NCBI GenBank assembly: GCA_030158665.1
Contig: JAOASM010000036.1
Coordinates: forward strand, 52,838 to 116,837
DNA from: Sediminibacterium sp.
GTDB taxonomy: Bacteria > Bacteroidota > Bacteroidia > Chitinophagales > Chitinophagaceae
Reading direction: 5' to 3'
DNA: 64,000 bases
The position numbers were made by a program, and so were the translations under genes. The notes under the pieces were generated by a model. The model was not told where the DNA came from, did not search any database, and saw only the letters and a list, made by a program, of their open reading frames with translations. Below are positions 18,256-27,948 of this stretch, one piece after another (position 1 is the first letter of the stretch; each line of letters starts with the position of its first letter).

Positions 18256-18957
18256 ATGTCCGTTCCCTATTTTTACGAACCACTTGTAGTTGCTGGCATG
18301 ACGCAGTTCACAATGAGCGAAGCCTCCAGTAAACATTGCATTCAAGTACTTAGAATGGAGGTGGGCGATCAAATTGATCTCACCAATGGACAAGGCGGAT
18401 TGTTTCATGCAAGTATCCAGGTGGCACATAAAAAAAATGCCATTGTTACGATAACAGAAGCGTTGCAAAATGATCAACCTAAACAAAAATTACATCTTGG
18501 CATTTCGTTGTTAAAAAATGCTGTCCGCTTAGAATGGCTTTTTGAAAAAGCCACCGAAATGGGCGTCACGCATATCACTCCTTTGATTTGTGACAGAACA
18601 ATACATGAGCGTTTCAAAACAGATAGAATGCAACAAATTATTCAGTCTGCCATGATTCAAAGCCAACAAACATGGCTTCCCATTTTAGCTGAACCAACAC
18701 CCTATTTGCATTTTATTGAACACAATACGGCGTCCCAAAAACTCATTGCACATTGTGAGCCTGCAGATAAGGTTTCTATTAAATCCATCACCCCTGGTGA
18801 CAACTTAGCCCTTTTAATTGGCCCCGAAGGTGACTTTTCTCCTTCTGAAATTGCTGCAGCAATTGCAAAGCAGTATACTCCCATTGATCTTGGACCCACT
18901 CGACTGAGAACGGAGACTGCTGGTATTTTTGCGTTAAGTGTCTTAAAAAATTTCTAA
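18256..18957 (+). CDS. rsmE: 16S rRNA (uracil-1498-N3)-methyltransferase
   Basis: SPOUT-class methyltransferase that modifies U1498 of 16S rRNA using S-adenosylmethionine. The 233-residue protein has an N-terminal PUA-like domain (SKHCIQVLRMEVGDQIDLTNGQG) and a C-terminal trefoil knot with LLIGPEGDFSPSEI and LGPTRLRTETAGIFAL, both family signatures. It follows dnaB by nine bases and precedes the GNAT-like gene by nine. Confidence 0.95.
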   Translation: MSVPYFYEPLVVAGMTQFTMSEASSKHCIQVLRMEVGDQIDLTNGQGGLFHASIQVAHKKNAIVTITEALQNDQPKQKLHLGISLLKNAVRLEWLFEKATEMGVTHITPLICDRTIHERFKTDRMQQIIQSAMIQSQQTWLPILAEPTPYLHFIEHNTASQKLIAHCEPADKVSIKSITPGDNLALLIGPEGDFSPSEIAAAIAKQYTPIDLGPTRLRTETAGIFALSVLKNF

Positions 18958-18966
18958 TTTGCAGGC

Positions 18967-20160
18967 ATGAAAGTGCTTGAAGTCAATACACCCGAATTAA
19001 ATCAATCCTTTGTTGCAATCAATGCATTGGTTAACAAGGACAACCCAAACTATATTCGACCATTAGACAATGAAGTACTAGCGACGTTTGATCCAGCTAA
19101 GAACAAATTGTTTAAAGATGGTGCAGCAAAAAGATGGGTCGTTCAAGATGAGACTGGCAATACCATTGGACGTATTGCTGCATTTCACTATAGTAAATAC
19201 AAAAACAAAGGAACAGATTTCGCCACTGGCTGTGTGGGTTATTTTGACGCGATAGACAATCAGGAAGTAGCCAACTTATTATTTGATACGGCAAAAGCAT
19301 GGTTGCTTTCAGAAGGTATGGAAGCGATGGATGGACCAGTTAATTTTGGCGATCGTGATAAATGGTGGGGACTAATGGTAGAAGGCTATGACCGAGAACC
19401 AATGTACGGCATGTCTTTTAACCCTCCTTACTATGAAACTTTATTTGCCAACTATGGTTTTGAAAATTTTTACAACCAATATTATTACCGCATTTTAATT
19501 TCATCGGGGCTACCTGATCGTTTCAAAGAACGTTACGAAAAATTTAAAGCTAAGCCGGACTATAGCGCCAAACATTTAGATAAAAAACAGTTGGATAAAT
19601 TTGCTCATGACTTTGTTCAAATCTACAATGCAGCTTGGGCACAACATGGAGAAGCGAAAGCCATCACGCATGATCAAATTATGAAATTATTTAAGACACT
19701 CAAACCAGTGATGGATGAGCGCGTGATTTGGTTTGCCTATTACAAGGAAGATCCAATTGCCATGTTTATTAATATACCAGATGTAAATCAATATTTTAAG
19801 CATTTTAATGGACAACTTGGATGGAAAGAGAAAATTCATTTGTTGTGGATGAAGTGTAGAAAAAAGAACACAAGGTTAACTGGATTGGCCTTTGGCGTAG
19901 TGCCAAAATTTCAATCTTTGGGTATCGATAGTTTTTTGATTTACTCAAGTTCCATCATGCTTAACAAAATTAAAATATACGACGAATACGAAATGGGATG
20001 GGCAGCAGATTGGAATCCCAAAATGGTCAATATTTATAAAAGTCTTGGCGCCAATCCAAGCAGACGAATGGTTACCTGGAGGCATATTTTTGACACCGAA
20101 AAATACCCTTTTGAGCGTCACCCCTTAATGGAATACAAGAGTCCAAATCAAGCTAGTTAA
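18967..20160 (+). CDS. GNAT-like acyltransferase family protein
   Basis: A 397-residue cytoplasmic protein without signal or membrane segments. The C-terminal half has a GNAT-like segment (FGVVPKFQSLGIDSFLIY, resembling the acetyl-CoA-binding V-x-P-x-x-Q-x-x-G motif). The N-terminal half has a second GNAT-type beta pattern (DETGNTIGRIAAFHY, then GYFDAIDNQEVANLLFDTAKAWL), so a tandem-GNAT fold is likely. Similar proteins are annotated as hypothetical in this phylum. Substrate is unknown. It sits between rsmE and dnaX on the same strand. Confidence 0.75.
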   Translation: MKVLEVNTPELNQSFVAINALVNKDNPNYIRPLDNEVLATFDPAKNKLFKDGAAKRWVVQDETGNTIGRIAAFHYSKYKNKGTDFATGCVGYFDAIDNQEVANLLFDTAKAWLLSEGMEAMDGPVNFGDRDKWWGLMVEGYDREPMYGMSFNPPYYETLFANYGFENFYNQYYYRILISSGLPDRFKERYEKFKAKPDYSAKHLDKKQLDKFAHDFVQIYNAAWAQHGEAKAITHDQIMKLFKTLKPVMDERVIWFAYYKEDPIAMFINIPDVNQYFKHFNGQLGWKEKIHLLWMKCRKKNTRLTGLAFGVVPKFQSLGIDSFLIYSSSIMLNKIKIYDEYEMGWAADWNPKMVNIYKSLGANPSRRMVTWRHIFDTEKYPFERHPLMEYKSPNQAS

Positions 20161-20238
20161 GGATTTCCGAAATGGGGGATAAGATTTGGGCCCTAGCTCT
20201 GAAAAATACCTTTTGATGCAGTATATTGCAGCTCAAGT

Positions 20239-22089
20239 ATGGAGAATTTTATCGTATCAGCAAGAAAGTATCGTCCTCAAAACTTCAATACAGTAGTGGG
20301 GCAATCTCATATTACGACCACATTAAAGAATGCGATCTTAAACCAACATCTAGCACATGCATTTTTGTTTTGTGGACCAAGAGGTGTAGGTAAGACAACT
20401 TGTGCCCGTATCCTTGCAAAAACGATCAACTGTACCAACATAACAAAGGAAGGTGAAGCTTGTAATCAATGTGAAAGTTGTGTGTCTTTTGAAAAAGGTG
20501 CGAGCTTAAATATCCATGAATTAGATGCTGCTAGTAATAACTCAGTGGACGATATCCGAACACTTGTTGAACAAGTGCGTTTTGCGCCACAGGCAGGTAA
20601 ATACAAGGTCTATATTGTGGATGAGGTCCACATGTTAAGTACCAGTGCCTTCAATGCATTTCTTAAAACATTAGAAGAACCACCTCCCTACGCTATTTTT
20701 ATTTTAGCCACTACCGAGAAACATAAAATCCTTCCAACGATCCTAAGTAGATGTCAAATTTTTGACTTTAAAAGAATCGTACCAGAAGACACAGTGAAGC
20801 ACTTAGAAGAAATTGTAGAAAAAGAACATATTAAAGCAGAAAGAAACGCCTTACAATTGATTGCCCAAAAAAGTGAAGGTTGTATGCGTGATGCATTGAG
20901 TATTCTGGATAAAATTGTCAGCTTCTCTAACGGTGCATTGACCTATGACAATACTTTAGAACATTTAAATATTTTAGACGAAGGCTATTTCTTTAAATTG
21001 TTAACCCATCTTACAGAACAGGATCTTACAAGCGCCATGTTATTGTATGACGAAATCAACCAAAAAGGTTTCGAAGGGGATACTGTACTGTATGGTATGG
21101 CTGCATTTATCAGAAATATCCTTGTTTGTAAAGATAAAGCCAGCGCACATTTACTTGAATCAATTGAGGGTTGGAGAGATCAATACCTTGCTACTGCAGA
21201 AAAGATTGGCACGCCTTATTTAGTGAGTGCATTGAATATCTTAAATGAAGCAGAGATTCAATTTAAAATGGCACGTAACAAAAGATTACATGTGGAATTG
21301 GCATTGATCAAACTCAATTTTCTACAACAAGCAATTGAATTAAGTATGGAAGATGGCCAGCTAGTAAAAAAAAAACTAGTTGATTGTCACTACCCTATTC
21401 GTACTAAAAAGATCATTCCATTAAGTAATATCGTAGTGAATGCAGAGGCTAAACTAGTCATTGAAACAGCTACTACAACAATACCTGCTGCTGCTTCGAC
21501 TAAAGCTCCAGTGGAACAATCTCATCAGCAAACTCAAAAAGCTGCATCAAGCCCAACGAAAGAACCTGATGCTAAAACAGTCGTCGCCCCAACTAGTCAA
21601 CCTAGCAGCAACCCTGTTACGCCTAATTTAGGGGGCAAGAAAAGTCTTTTAGCTGTATTGCAACAAAAATATGGTAGCGAATACAACATTGAAGAAGTCA
21701 AAGAAGCGATTTCTTTAGATATGGAGACGCTTCAAACTTGCTGGAATGACTATGCCAACAAAATGGAGCAAGACCTGAAACATTCGGTAGCAGGCACTTT
21801 CAGAATTGCAACACTTCAAATAGAAGATCCTACTCATTTCACCATTACGGTGCCTGCTTTGACTGCTCAAAAATTTGTGGAGCAAGAAAGAATGAGTTTA
21901 ATGGAAACCATTTGGGAGCGTTTTCAGAATCGCGCAATTCAATTTAGTATCCTTGTAGATGCAGGCGAAAAAGAGGATGTCCCACTTCATTTAAAATTAA
22001 ATAGTAAACAAAAGTTTGACCATATTGCTAAGCAATATCCATTGGTTCAACAGCTTAAAGAACGCTTGAATTTAGAAGTAAATTTTTAA
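20239..22089 (+). CDS. dnaX: DNA polymerase III subunits gamma and tau
   Basis: Clamp-loader ATPase that loads the sliding clamp and joins polymerase to helicase. The N-terminal AAA+ domain has Walker A GPRGVGKTTCARIL, a four-Cys zinc motif (C...CNQCESC), Walker B YIVDEVHMLS and sensor 1 FILATTEKHKI. Domain III follows to about residue 365. A Thr/Pro/Ala/Ser-rich linker (about 415-470) then leads to a C-terminal tau-like region. The 616-residue length is typical. It converges on the small SUI1 gene, with only seven bases between stops. Confidence 0.96.
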   Translation: MENFIVSARKYRPQNFNTVVGQSHITTTLKNAILNQHLAHAFLFCGPRGVGKTTCARILAKTINCTNITKEGEACNQCESCVSFEKGASLNIHELDAASNNSVDDIRTLVEQVRFAPQAGKYKVYIVDEVHMLSTSAFNAFLKTLEEPPPYAIFILATTEKHKILPTILSRCQIFDFKRIVPEDTVKHLEEIVEKEHIKAERNALQLIAQKSEGCMRDALSILDKIVSFSNGALTYDNTLEHLNILDEGYFFKLLTHLTEQDLTSAMLLYDEINQKGFEGDTVLYGMAAFIRNILVCKDKASAHLLESIEGWRDQYLATAEKIGTPYLVSALNILNEAEIQFKMARNKRLHVELALIKLNFLQQAIELSMEDGQLVKKKLVDCHYPIRTKKIIPLSNIVVNAEAKLVIETATTTIPAAASTKAPVEQSHQQTQKAASSPTKEPDAKTVVAPTSQPSSNPVTPNLGGKKSLLAVLQQKYGSEYNIEEVKEAISLDMETLQTCWNDYANKMEQDLKHSVAGTFRIATLQIEDPTHFTITVPALTAQKFVEQERMSLMETIWERFQNRAIQFSILVDAGEKEDVPLHLKLNSKQKFDHIAKQYPLVQQLKERLNLEVNF

Positions 22090-22096
22090 TGCCGCA

Positions 22097-22450
22097 TTAC
22101 AGTTTGGCCTTGGAATAACCTTTCTGTTTGAGGTATTGAAATACTTTTTGACGGTGATCTCCTTGAATAATAATTTCTCCGTCTTTCACTGATCCTCCAG
22201 TGCCACAAAAGTTTTTTAGGGCCTTCCCTAAAGCTTCTAGATCCGATTCGGCACCTTCAAAACCATAAATAATTGTTACTGTCTTTCCGGCTCTATGTTT
22301 GGTTTCTAAAATAACCCTAAGCAGCTGTTGTTCGGGCAGTAAAGTCACTTTAGTTTCCTCTTCATTCGGTTGCATATAATCTGGATTCGTACTATATACC
22401 AATGGGATACTAGAAAAACTATTGAAGGTGTTTTTTGGCTTCTTACTCAT
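22097..22450 (-). CDS. SUI1/YciH family translation factor
   Basis: A 117-residue homologue of eukaryotic initiation factor eIF1 (bacterial YciH). The core has the family pattern VILETKHRAGKTVTIIYGFEG, LGKALKNFCGTGGSVKDGEIIIQGDHRQKVFQYLKQKGY, the conserved basic loop and GTGGS turn. In bacteria these proteins affect start-site fidelity, from family knowledge. It is followed upstream on the same strand by the DUF4783 gene (11 bases between). Confidence 0.92.
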   Translation of the reverse strand: MSKKPKNTFNSFSSIPLVYSTNPDYMQPNEEETKVTLLPEQQLLRVILETKHRAGKTVTIIYGFEGAESDLEALGKALKNFCGTGGSVKDGEIIIQGDHRQKVFQYLKQKGYSKAKL

Positions 22451-22461
22451 CTTAAAAGATT

Positions 22462-22851
22462 CTAACTAACCCTCATACTTACAATCACAAATCCTTTCTT
22501 GGTAGACTGAAGTAATAAGGTCAAATTGTATTTCTGTTGGCTAGACAATAATTTACCAGTGAGGTACAATGTATTCCCTAGTTTTCTTTCCGCACTTTTA
22601 TCAAAACCAACAATATTTTTTTGATTAAAAAACGCTTGTAAGGTTTCATTGGCTTGTTGCGCAGTTAAAGGCTTTGCAGCAGCTTGGTCTAAAATACTAG
22701 ACTCCACTTGATTGTCCCAAAAGCTTTGCAAGGCATTAAAGTTGCCAGTTTGCAAATGTTGCACCAACAATTCAGTTTCATTTTGTGCTTTAACACCTAT
22801 GCTAGCGTGCAAAAGGGCTAATACAACAAGTATTTTGGATATTAACTTCAT
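22462..22851 (-). CDS. secreted DUF4783 family protein
   Basis: A 129-residue protein with a signal peptide (MKLISKILVVLALLHASIGVKAQ) and a single small alpha/beta domain with NTF2-like character (FNALQSFWDNQVE near the start, KYNLTLLLQSTKKGFVIVSMRV at the end). This matches the Bacteroidota DUF4783 family, whose role is not known. It is divergent from gpmI and probably shares a transcript with the SUI1 gene. Confidence 0.8.
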   Translation of the reverse strand: MKLISKILVVLALLHASIGVKAQNETELLVQHLQTGNFNALQSFWDNQVESSILDQAAAKPLTAQQANETLQAFFNQKNIVGFDKSAERKLGNTLYLTGKLLSSQQKYNLTLLLQSTKKGFVIVSMRVS

Positions 22852-22957
22852 TTTTGTCTATTATAATGTGATAAAGTTTGTAATGTGCCTAGTATTTTGA
22901 AACTTTGAGGTATAAAATTAAACAAATTATAAGCAACGCTATCAAAAGTTAATGAAT

Positions 22958-24475
22958 ATGTCAAAAAAAGTAATATTAGTGATCATGGATGGATGGGGAT
23001 TGGGTCAGATTTCAAAGGCAGATGCAATTCAACATGCGCATGTTCCATTTGTGAAAAGTCTCTACCAACAATACCCTAATAGTACTTTAGTGACTTGTGG
23101 AGAGGAAGTTGGTTTGCCAGAAGGTCAGATGGGTAATAGTGAAGTAGGCCATTTGAATTTAGGCGCAGGCCGTATTGTATACCAAGAATTACAAAGAATC
23201 AATGTGGCTATCAAAACAGGTGAATTCGCTAGCAACCCGACACTGATTCAATCTATCCGTTATGCAAAGGACAATCATAAGCCGTTGCATTTAATTGGCT
23301 TAGTGAGTGATGGTGGCGTACATGCACACACACAACATTTAAAAGCATTATGCGATCTATGTAAGGCAGAAGGATTAACCAATGTATTTATCCATGCTTT
23401 CACAGACGGACGTGATACAGATCCAAAGAGTGGACAATGTTATGTGGAATCATTAGAAACACATTTAAAAAAATCTGTAGGTAAAATCGCAAGTGTAAGC
23501 GGACGATATTATGCGATGGATAGAGATAAACGTTGGGAAAGAGTTCAGTTGGCATACAATGCCTTAGTGAAAGGCACAGGAAGCACAGCTGAGAGTGCGC
23601 TTGAAGCTATTCAAGAAAACTATGCAAAGGACACGACTGACGAATTCATTCTACCAACTGTGATCACAGAAAACGGCCAACCTATTGCACGTATTCAAGA
23701 TGGAGATGCTGTTATCTGTTTTAATTTTAGAACAGATCGTTGTAGAGAAATTACAGAAGTCTTAACACAAAAAGATTTTCCTGAACTAGAGATGCATGCA
23801 TTAAAATTACATTATACTACCATGACAAAGTATGATGAGACATTTAAAAATGTGCATGTCGTATTTGAAAATGATAATTTAGAAAATACTTTAGGAGAAG
23901 TATTGGCAAAAAATAATAAAAAACAAATTCGCATTGCTGAAACAGAAAAATATCCTCATGTTACTTTCTTTTTTAGTGGTGGAAGAGAACAACCATTTGA
24001 AGGTGAAACAAGAATCATGGCAGCTTCCCCAAAAGTAGCTACTTATGATTTACAACCAGAAATGAGCGCATTTGAATTAACAGATAAGATCTTACCTGAA
24101 ATCAATGCTGGCAATCCTGACTTTATCTGCCTCAACTATGCCAACGCAGATATGGTGGGTCATACTGGGGTTTTTAGCGCTGTAGTCAAAGCAGTTGAAA
24201 CAGTAGATGCTTGTGTTGAAAAAGTGGTGACTGCTGGTTTGAACAATGGCTATACCATCTTTTTAACAGCAGATCATGGGAACGCTGATTTTATGATGAA
24301 CGAAGACGGCAGCCCTAATACAGCGCACTCTTTAAATTTAGTGCCCTTCTTTATCATTGATAAGGACTGGAAAGGGATCATACAGCCAGGTAAATTAGGA
24401 GATCTTGCTCCAACCATCTTGACCATGATGGAATTACCTATCCCAAAAGAGATGACAGGCAAAGTGCTGATATAA
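22958..24475 (+). CDS. gpmI: 2,3-bisphosphoglycerate-independent phosphoglycerate mutase
   Basis: Glycolytic enzyme that interconverts 3- and 2-phosphoglycerate with two Mn2+ ions. Metal and active-site motifs are complete: ILVIMDGWG at the start, GNSEVGHLNLGAGR with the phosphorylated Ser, FTDGRDTDP, VSGRYYAMDRDKRW, CLNYANADMVGHTG and LTADHGNAD. The 505-residue length from MSKKVIL is normal; a start two codons upstream (MNMSKK) is equally possible. It leads a plus-strand run with the haem-binding-domain gene, engB and an ABC exporter. Confidence 0.97.
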   Translation: MSKKVILVIMDGWGLGQISKADAIQHAHVPFVKSLYQQYPNSTLVTCGEEVGLPEGQMGNSEVGHLNLGAGRIVYQELQRINVAIKTGEFASNPTLIQSIRYAKDNHKPLHLIGLVSDGGVHAHTQHLKALCDLCKAEGLTNVFIHAFTDGRDTDPKSGQCYVESLETHLKKSVGKIASVSGRYYAMDRDKRWERVQLAYNALVKGTGSTAESALEAIQENYAKDTTDEFILPTVITENGQPIARIQDGDAVICFNFRTDRCREITEVLTQKDFPELEMHALKLHYTTMTKYDETFKNVHVVFENDNLENTLGEVLAKNNKKQIRIAETEKYPHVTFFFSGGREQPFEGETRIMAASPKVATYDLQPEMSAFELTDKILPEINAGNPDFICLNYANADMVGHTGVFSAVVKAVETVDACVEKVVTAGLNNGYTIFLTADHGNADFMMNEDGSPNTAHSLNLVPFFIIDKDWKGIIQPGKLGDLAPTILTMMELPIPKEMTGKVLI

Positions 24476-24527
24476 GTTAATCAGAATCTGCATCAAAAGA
24501 ACGACCTTTAACACTAAACTCAATCTC

Positions 24528-25028
24528 ATGATCAAGAAAATACTATTAGGATTGGCCATTGTACTAGTACTCATTCAATTTGTTCGTCATCCAAAAAATG
24601 ACACTGGAGCATTGACGAATGATATCACTAAATTGTACCCAATGCCCAACGACGTGAAGGTGATTGTAGATAAAGCCTGTGCAGATTGTCATAGCAACAA
24701 AACAGCCTATCCTTGGTATGCCTCTATTCAACCATTTGCCTACTTAATCAATGACCATGTTGTAGATGGCAAAAGACATTTTAATTTTAATGAATTTACA
24801 AGCTATCGTATTGCAAAACAAAATCATAAATTAGAAGAAGTTATTGAACAAATCAAAGAAGGTGAAATGCCAATGGAGTCTTATACTTTGATCCATCAAA
24901 ATGCAAAATTAAGCGATAAAGAAAAAAATACATTAGTTCAGTGGTGTCAAAATATCATGGATACACTCAAAGCGAATTATCCAGCCGACAGCTTGATCAT
25001 CAAAAGAAGCGCTACCGCAAGTAAATAA
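24528..25028 (+). CDS. haem-binding domain protein, c-type CxxCH
   Basis: A 166-residue exported or membrane-anchored protein with an N-terminal hydrophobic segment (MIKKILLGLAIVLVLIQF). A single c-type haem site, KACADCHSNKTAYPWY, sits near residue 49, followed by the family-typical PFAYLINDHVVDGKRHFNF and GEMPMESYTLIH. This matches the Haem_bd family of Bacteroidota; the role is presumed electron transfer or sensing in the periplasm. Its stop codon is directly followed by the engB ATG (no gap). Confidence 0.88.
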   Translation: MIKKILLGLAIVLVLIQFVRHPKNDTGALTNDITKLYPMPNDVKVIVDKACADCHSNKTAYPWYASIQPFAYLINDHVVDGKRHFNFNEFTSYRIAKQNHKLEEVIEQIKEGEMPMESYTLIHQNAKLSDKEKNTLVQWCQNIMDTLKANYPADSLIIKRSATASK

Positions 25029-25673
25029 ATGAAAATACACAAAGCAACTTACTTAATATCTAGTCCTAATTACGACCAATGCCTCAAATTAGAAGCGCCA
25101 GAATACGCCTTTATTGGTAGAAGTAATGTAGGAAAATCTTCCATCATTAACGCCATATGTGGGCAGAAGGGACTGGCTAAAACATCTTCTGCACCTGGAA
25201 AGACGCAATTAATCAATCATTTTGAAATCATCAGTAATGAAGTGGTGAAAGGACGTCAAGAAAAATGGTATATCGTTGACTTGCCAGGTTATGGCTATGC
25301 TAAAGTGTCTCAAAGTAGCCGACGCAGGTGGGAGCAAATGATTGAAAACTATTTACGTAAAAGACCCAACCTGAATCGCGTGTTTGTACTCATTGATTCT
25401 AGACATAGCCCACAAAAAATTGATATTGAATTTGTAGAACAATTGTTTCAATGGCAGATTCCTTATACACTCATCTTTACCAAGTCTGATAAAGAGAAGC
25501 CGGGTGTTGTAAAGCGCAATGTAGAAGCATTTTTTGACAGATTAAAAACCTTATTACCCTACTTGCCAGAAGGTTTTGTAACCAGCGCAGAGAAAAAAAT
25601 AGGTACCGAAGAAGTGCTTGACTGTATCGCGCGATATAATTTACTTTTCAACGAAGACAAAGCCACTAATTAA
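25029..25673 (+). CDS. engB: ribosome biogenesis GTPase YihA/YsxC (EngB)
   Basis: GTPase needed for late assembly of the 50S subunit. The 214-residue protein shows all G motifs: G1 GRSNVGKSS, G2/switch I SSAPGKTQLINHF, G3 DLPGYGYAKV and G4 TKSDK. Start abuts the stop of the haem-binding gene, indicating co-translation in one operon. The following ABC gene starts one base after its stop. Confidence 0.95.
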   Translation: MKIHKATYLISSPNYDQCLKLEAPEYAFIGRSNVGKSSIINAICGQKGLAKTSSAPGKTQLINHFEIISNEVVKGRQEKWYIVDLPGYGYAKVSQSSRRRWEQMIENYLRKRPNLNRVFVLIDSRHSPQKIDIEFVEQLFQWQIPYTLIFTKSDKEKPGVVKRNVEAFFDRLKTLLPYLPEGFVTSAEKKIGTEEVLDCIARYNLLFNEDKATN

Positions 25674-25674
25674 T

Positions 25675-27438
25675 ATGAAAATCCTTATCCAATACATTAA
25701 GCCTTTTAAAGGCTTAGTTTTTTTAGCGTTTATACTTGCAGCCATCAATCAAACTTTTTCCTTGTTTGATCCAATGATCTTTGGAAAACTGATTGACGGA
25801 TTTGCCAAAAATCCTTTTCTAGACCCTGCTGGAAACGAACGTACTCAAGCTATGTTTTTACAAGGTGTAGGTAATATGTTATTGTTGTTAGTGGGAACTG
25901 CTATGGTCAGCAGGATTGCCAAGGCTTTCCAGGACTATATTGTGAATGTCATCATCCAGAAATTTGGCGCAGCATTATTTACCGATGGCTTAAGACATTC
26001 CATGCAATTGCCTTATCAAGCTTTTGAAGATCAAAGAAGTGGAGAAACCTTATCTATCCTTACAAAAGCAAGAACAGATTGTGAGAAATTCATTAGCTAT
26101 GTGATCAATGTCGTATTTGGAATTGTTGTAAGTGTGATTTTTGTGTCTGTTTATGCAACTCGTTTACATTGGTCTATTATTCCTATCTATATTGGCGGCG
26201 CAAGTATGATAGCTTATGTCACGAATTTATTAAGCAAGAAGATTAAAGTCATCCAAAAAAATATTGTAAAAGAAACTACAAGTTTGGCAGGTACAACAAC
26301 AGAGAGTTTAAGGAATATTGAATTGGTTAAAAGTCTTGGCTTAACCAGTCAAGAAATCAATCGACTCAACAACAATACCTATAAAATATTAGCACTAGAA
26401 TTAAAGAAAGTAAAAAATATACGTTCTTTAAGTTTCATTCAAGGCACGATGGTAAATGCTTTGAGACAAGTGATCACATTCACATTGATGTGGTTAATCT
26501 TTAAAGAAATATTGACAGTAGGCCAATTGATCTCTTTGCAATTTTATAGCTTCTTTATTTTTGGACCATTGCAGGAGATTGGAAGTATCATCATGAGCTA
26601 TAGAGAAACCGAAGCATCTTTGAACAACTTTGATGCGTTAATGAAAAAGCCAATTGATACCCCGCCAGCAAATCCTATTTCGGTTGGTGAAATTGAGCAA
26701 CTAGCCTTTAAGCAAGTTGGATTCCAACATCAAACTGCGAATTTTAAAGCCATCGATCAAATTAGTTTTGAAGCGAAAAAAGGAGAGACCATTGCATTTG
26801 TTGGCCCATCTGGCGCAGGAAAAAGTACTTTAGTTAAATTATTGGTTGGTTTATACGAACCTCAAGAAGGTGAGATCTTAATGAACGGTGTCAATACAGC
26901 ACAAATTGATATGAGTGCGCTCAGAAATCAAATTAGTTTTGTGACACAGGATACTCAACTTTTTGCTGGAACCATTCGTGAAAACTTAGCATTCGTAGCA
27001 CCTAATGCCAGCGAAGAAGAAATGCTTTTGGCTTTAACAAAAGCAAGCTGTGCAAATATTTTAGACAAAGGCGGCAATGGCTTAGCTACTGTGATTGGTG
27101 AAGGTGGCTTAAAATTAAGTGGTGGTGAAAAACAAAGACTCTCCATTGCTAGAGCTTTACTAAGACATCCTCACCTATTAATATTTGACGAAGCCACTTC
27201 TTCATTAGATAGCTTAACAGAAGAGTCAATTACAGATACGATTCGTGACTTATCTAAGGAAAGAGAACAAATTACCATCATGATTGCGCACCGACTTAGT
27301 ACCATTATTCATGCAACAAGAATTTACGTATTAGAGAAAGGTACCGTAATTGAATCTGGTAATCACCAGAGCTTATTAGAAGAGAAAGGCTTGTACTACG
27401 CTATGTGGAGACAACAAATTGGAGAACGTAAAGGATAG
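25675..27438 (+). CDS. ABC exporter, fused membrane and ATPase domains
   Basis: A 587-residue half transporter from MKILIQYIKPF; the ORF-track start at 25618 lies inside engB and is rejected. The N-terminal 310 residues form the exporter-type membrane domain. The ATPase has Walker A VGPSGAGKSTLVKLL, Q-loop FVTQDTQLF, a canonical signature LSGGEKQRLSIARALL, Walker B LLIFDEATSSLD and H-loop AHRLST. It converges on the DUF2721 gene with 15 bases between stops. Substrate unknown; it is not closely similar to the exporter at 2.7 kb by eye. Confidence 0.92.
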   Translation: MKILIQYIKPFKGLVFLAFILAAINQTFSLFDPMIFGKLIDGFAKNPFLDPAGNERTQAMFLQGVGNMLLLLVGTAMVSRIAKAFQDYIVNVIIQKFGAALFTDGLRHSMQLPYQAFEDQRSGETLSILTKARTDCEKFISYVINVVFGIVVSVIFVSVYATRLHWSIIPIYIGGASMIAYVTNLLSKKIKVIQKNIVKETTSLAGTTTESLRNIELVKSLGLTSQEINRLNNNTYKILALELKKVKNIRSLSFIQGTMVNALRQVITFTLMWLIFKEILTVGQLISLQFYSFFIFGPLQEIGSIIMSYRETEASLNNFDALMKKPIDTPPANPISVGEIEQLAFKQVGFQHQTANFKAIDQISFEAKKGETIAFVGPSGAGKSTLVKLLVGLYEPQEGEILMNGVNTAQIDMSALRNQISFVTQDTQLFAGTIRENLAFVAPNASEEEMLLALTKASCANILDKGGNGLATVIGEGGLKLSGGEKQRLSIARALLRHPHLLIFDEATSSLDSLTEESITDTIRDLSKEREQITIMIAHRLSTIIHATRIYVLEKGTVIESGNHQSLLEEKGLYYAMWRQQIGERKG

Positions 27439-27453
27439 TAAAAGCAAATGCAT

Positions 27454-27903
27454 TTACTTTTCTTCTCTTTCGAATTTCTTCTTAAGGTACTCCATCACAG
27501 AAGGGTCTTCTAATCCTTCCATATCACTTAATTCCAATTCGATTGCTTTGGTGCTTAATCGGATTTCAATTAATGAAAAAAAGATAGATACGGAGAAGGC
27601 GATTAAGCTAACGGCAAAAATAATTTTTGCAATCCCTTGATATTGAATAAAAATAAAGAACATAGACAGCAAGGATAATAAAAGTGCAGCAACCCCATAA
27701 GTCTGCATGTGCTGAATTAGTTTGATCCTATATTTTAGGTTTTTAATTTGTCCAAAAATCACCAGACGTTGTTCTTGCTGTTGATACTTATCGTGTAAAA
27801 CCCGAACACGGTTAGACAAAGCTAAAAAACGATTGGTATAGGCCAACATAATCAGACTGATGGCCGGGAATAATAAAGCCGGTATATTAACTGATAGTTC
27901 CAT
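27454..27903 (-). CDS. DUF2721 membrane protein
   Basis: A 149-residue inner-membrane protein with an N-terminal helix (PALLFPAISLIMLAYTNRF), a cytoplasmic charged stretch (ALSNRVRVLHDKYQQQEQR) and two further hydrophobic helices (about residues 65-115), as in the DUF2721 family. I use the Met at 27903 (MELSVNIPALL); the longer ORF to 28011 overlaps the uvrC coding start and lacks family character. Function unknown. Divergent from uvrC with 45 bases between starts. Confidence 0.85.
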   Translation of the reverse strand: MELSVNIPALLFPAISLIMLAYTNRFLALSNRVRVLHDKYQQQEQRLVIFGQIKNLKYRIKLIQHMQTYGVAALLLSLLSMFFIFIQYQGIAKIIFAVSLIAFSVSIFFSLIEIRLSTKAIELELSDMEGLEDPSVMEYLKKKFEREEK

Positions 27904-27948
27904 GTTATAAAAATAGTTAAAATAAACCGGTATTTTTGCATCGACCCT

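Noticed and set aside
27436-27460. Short palindrome AAATGCATTT between the ABC exporter and the DUF2721 gene as a terminator
   Set aside because: The stem is short and AT-rich and lacks a convincing T-run, so it is too weak to call.
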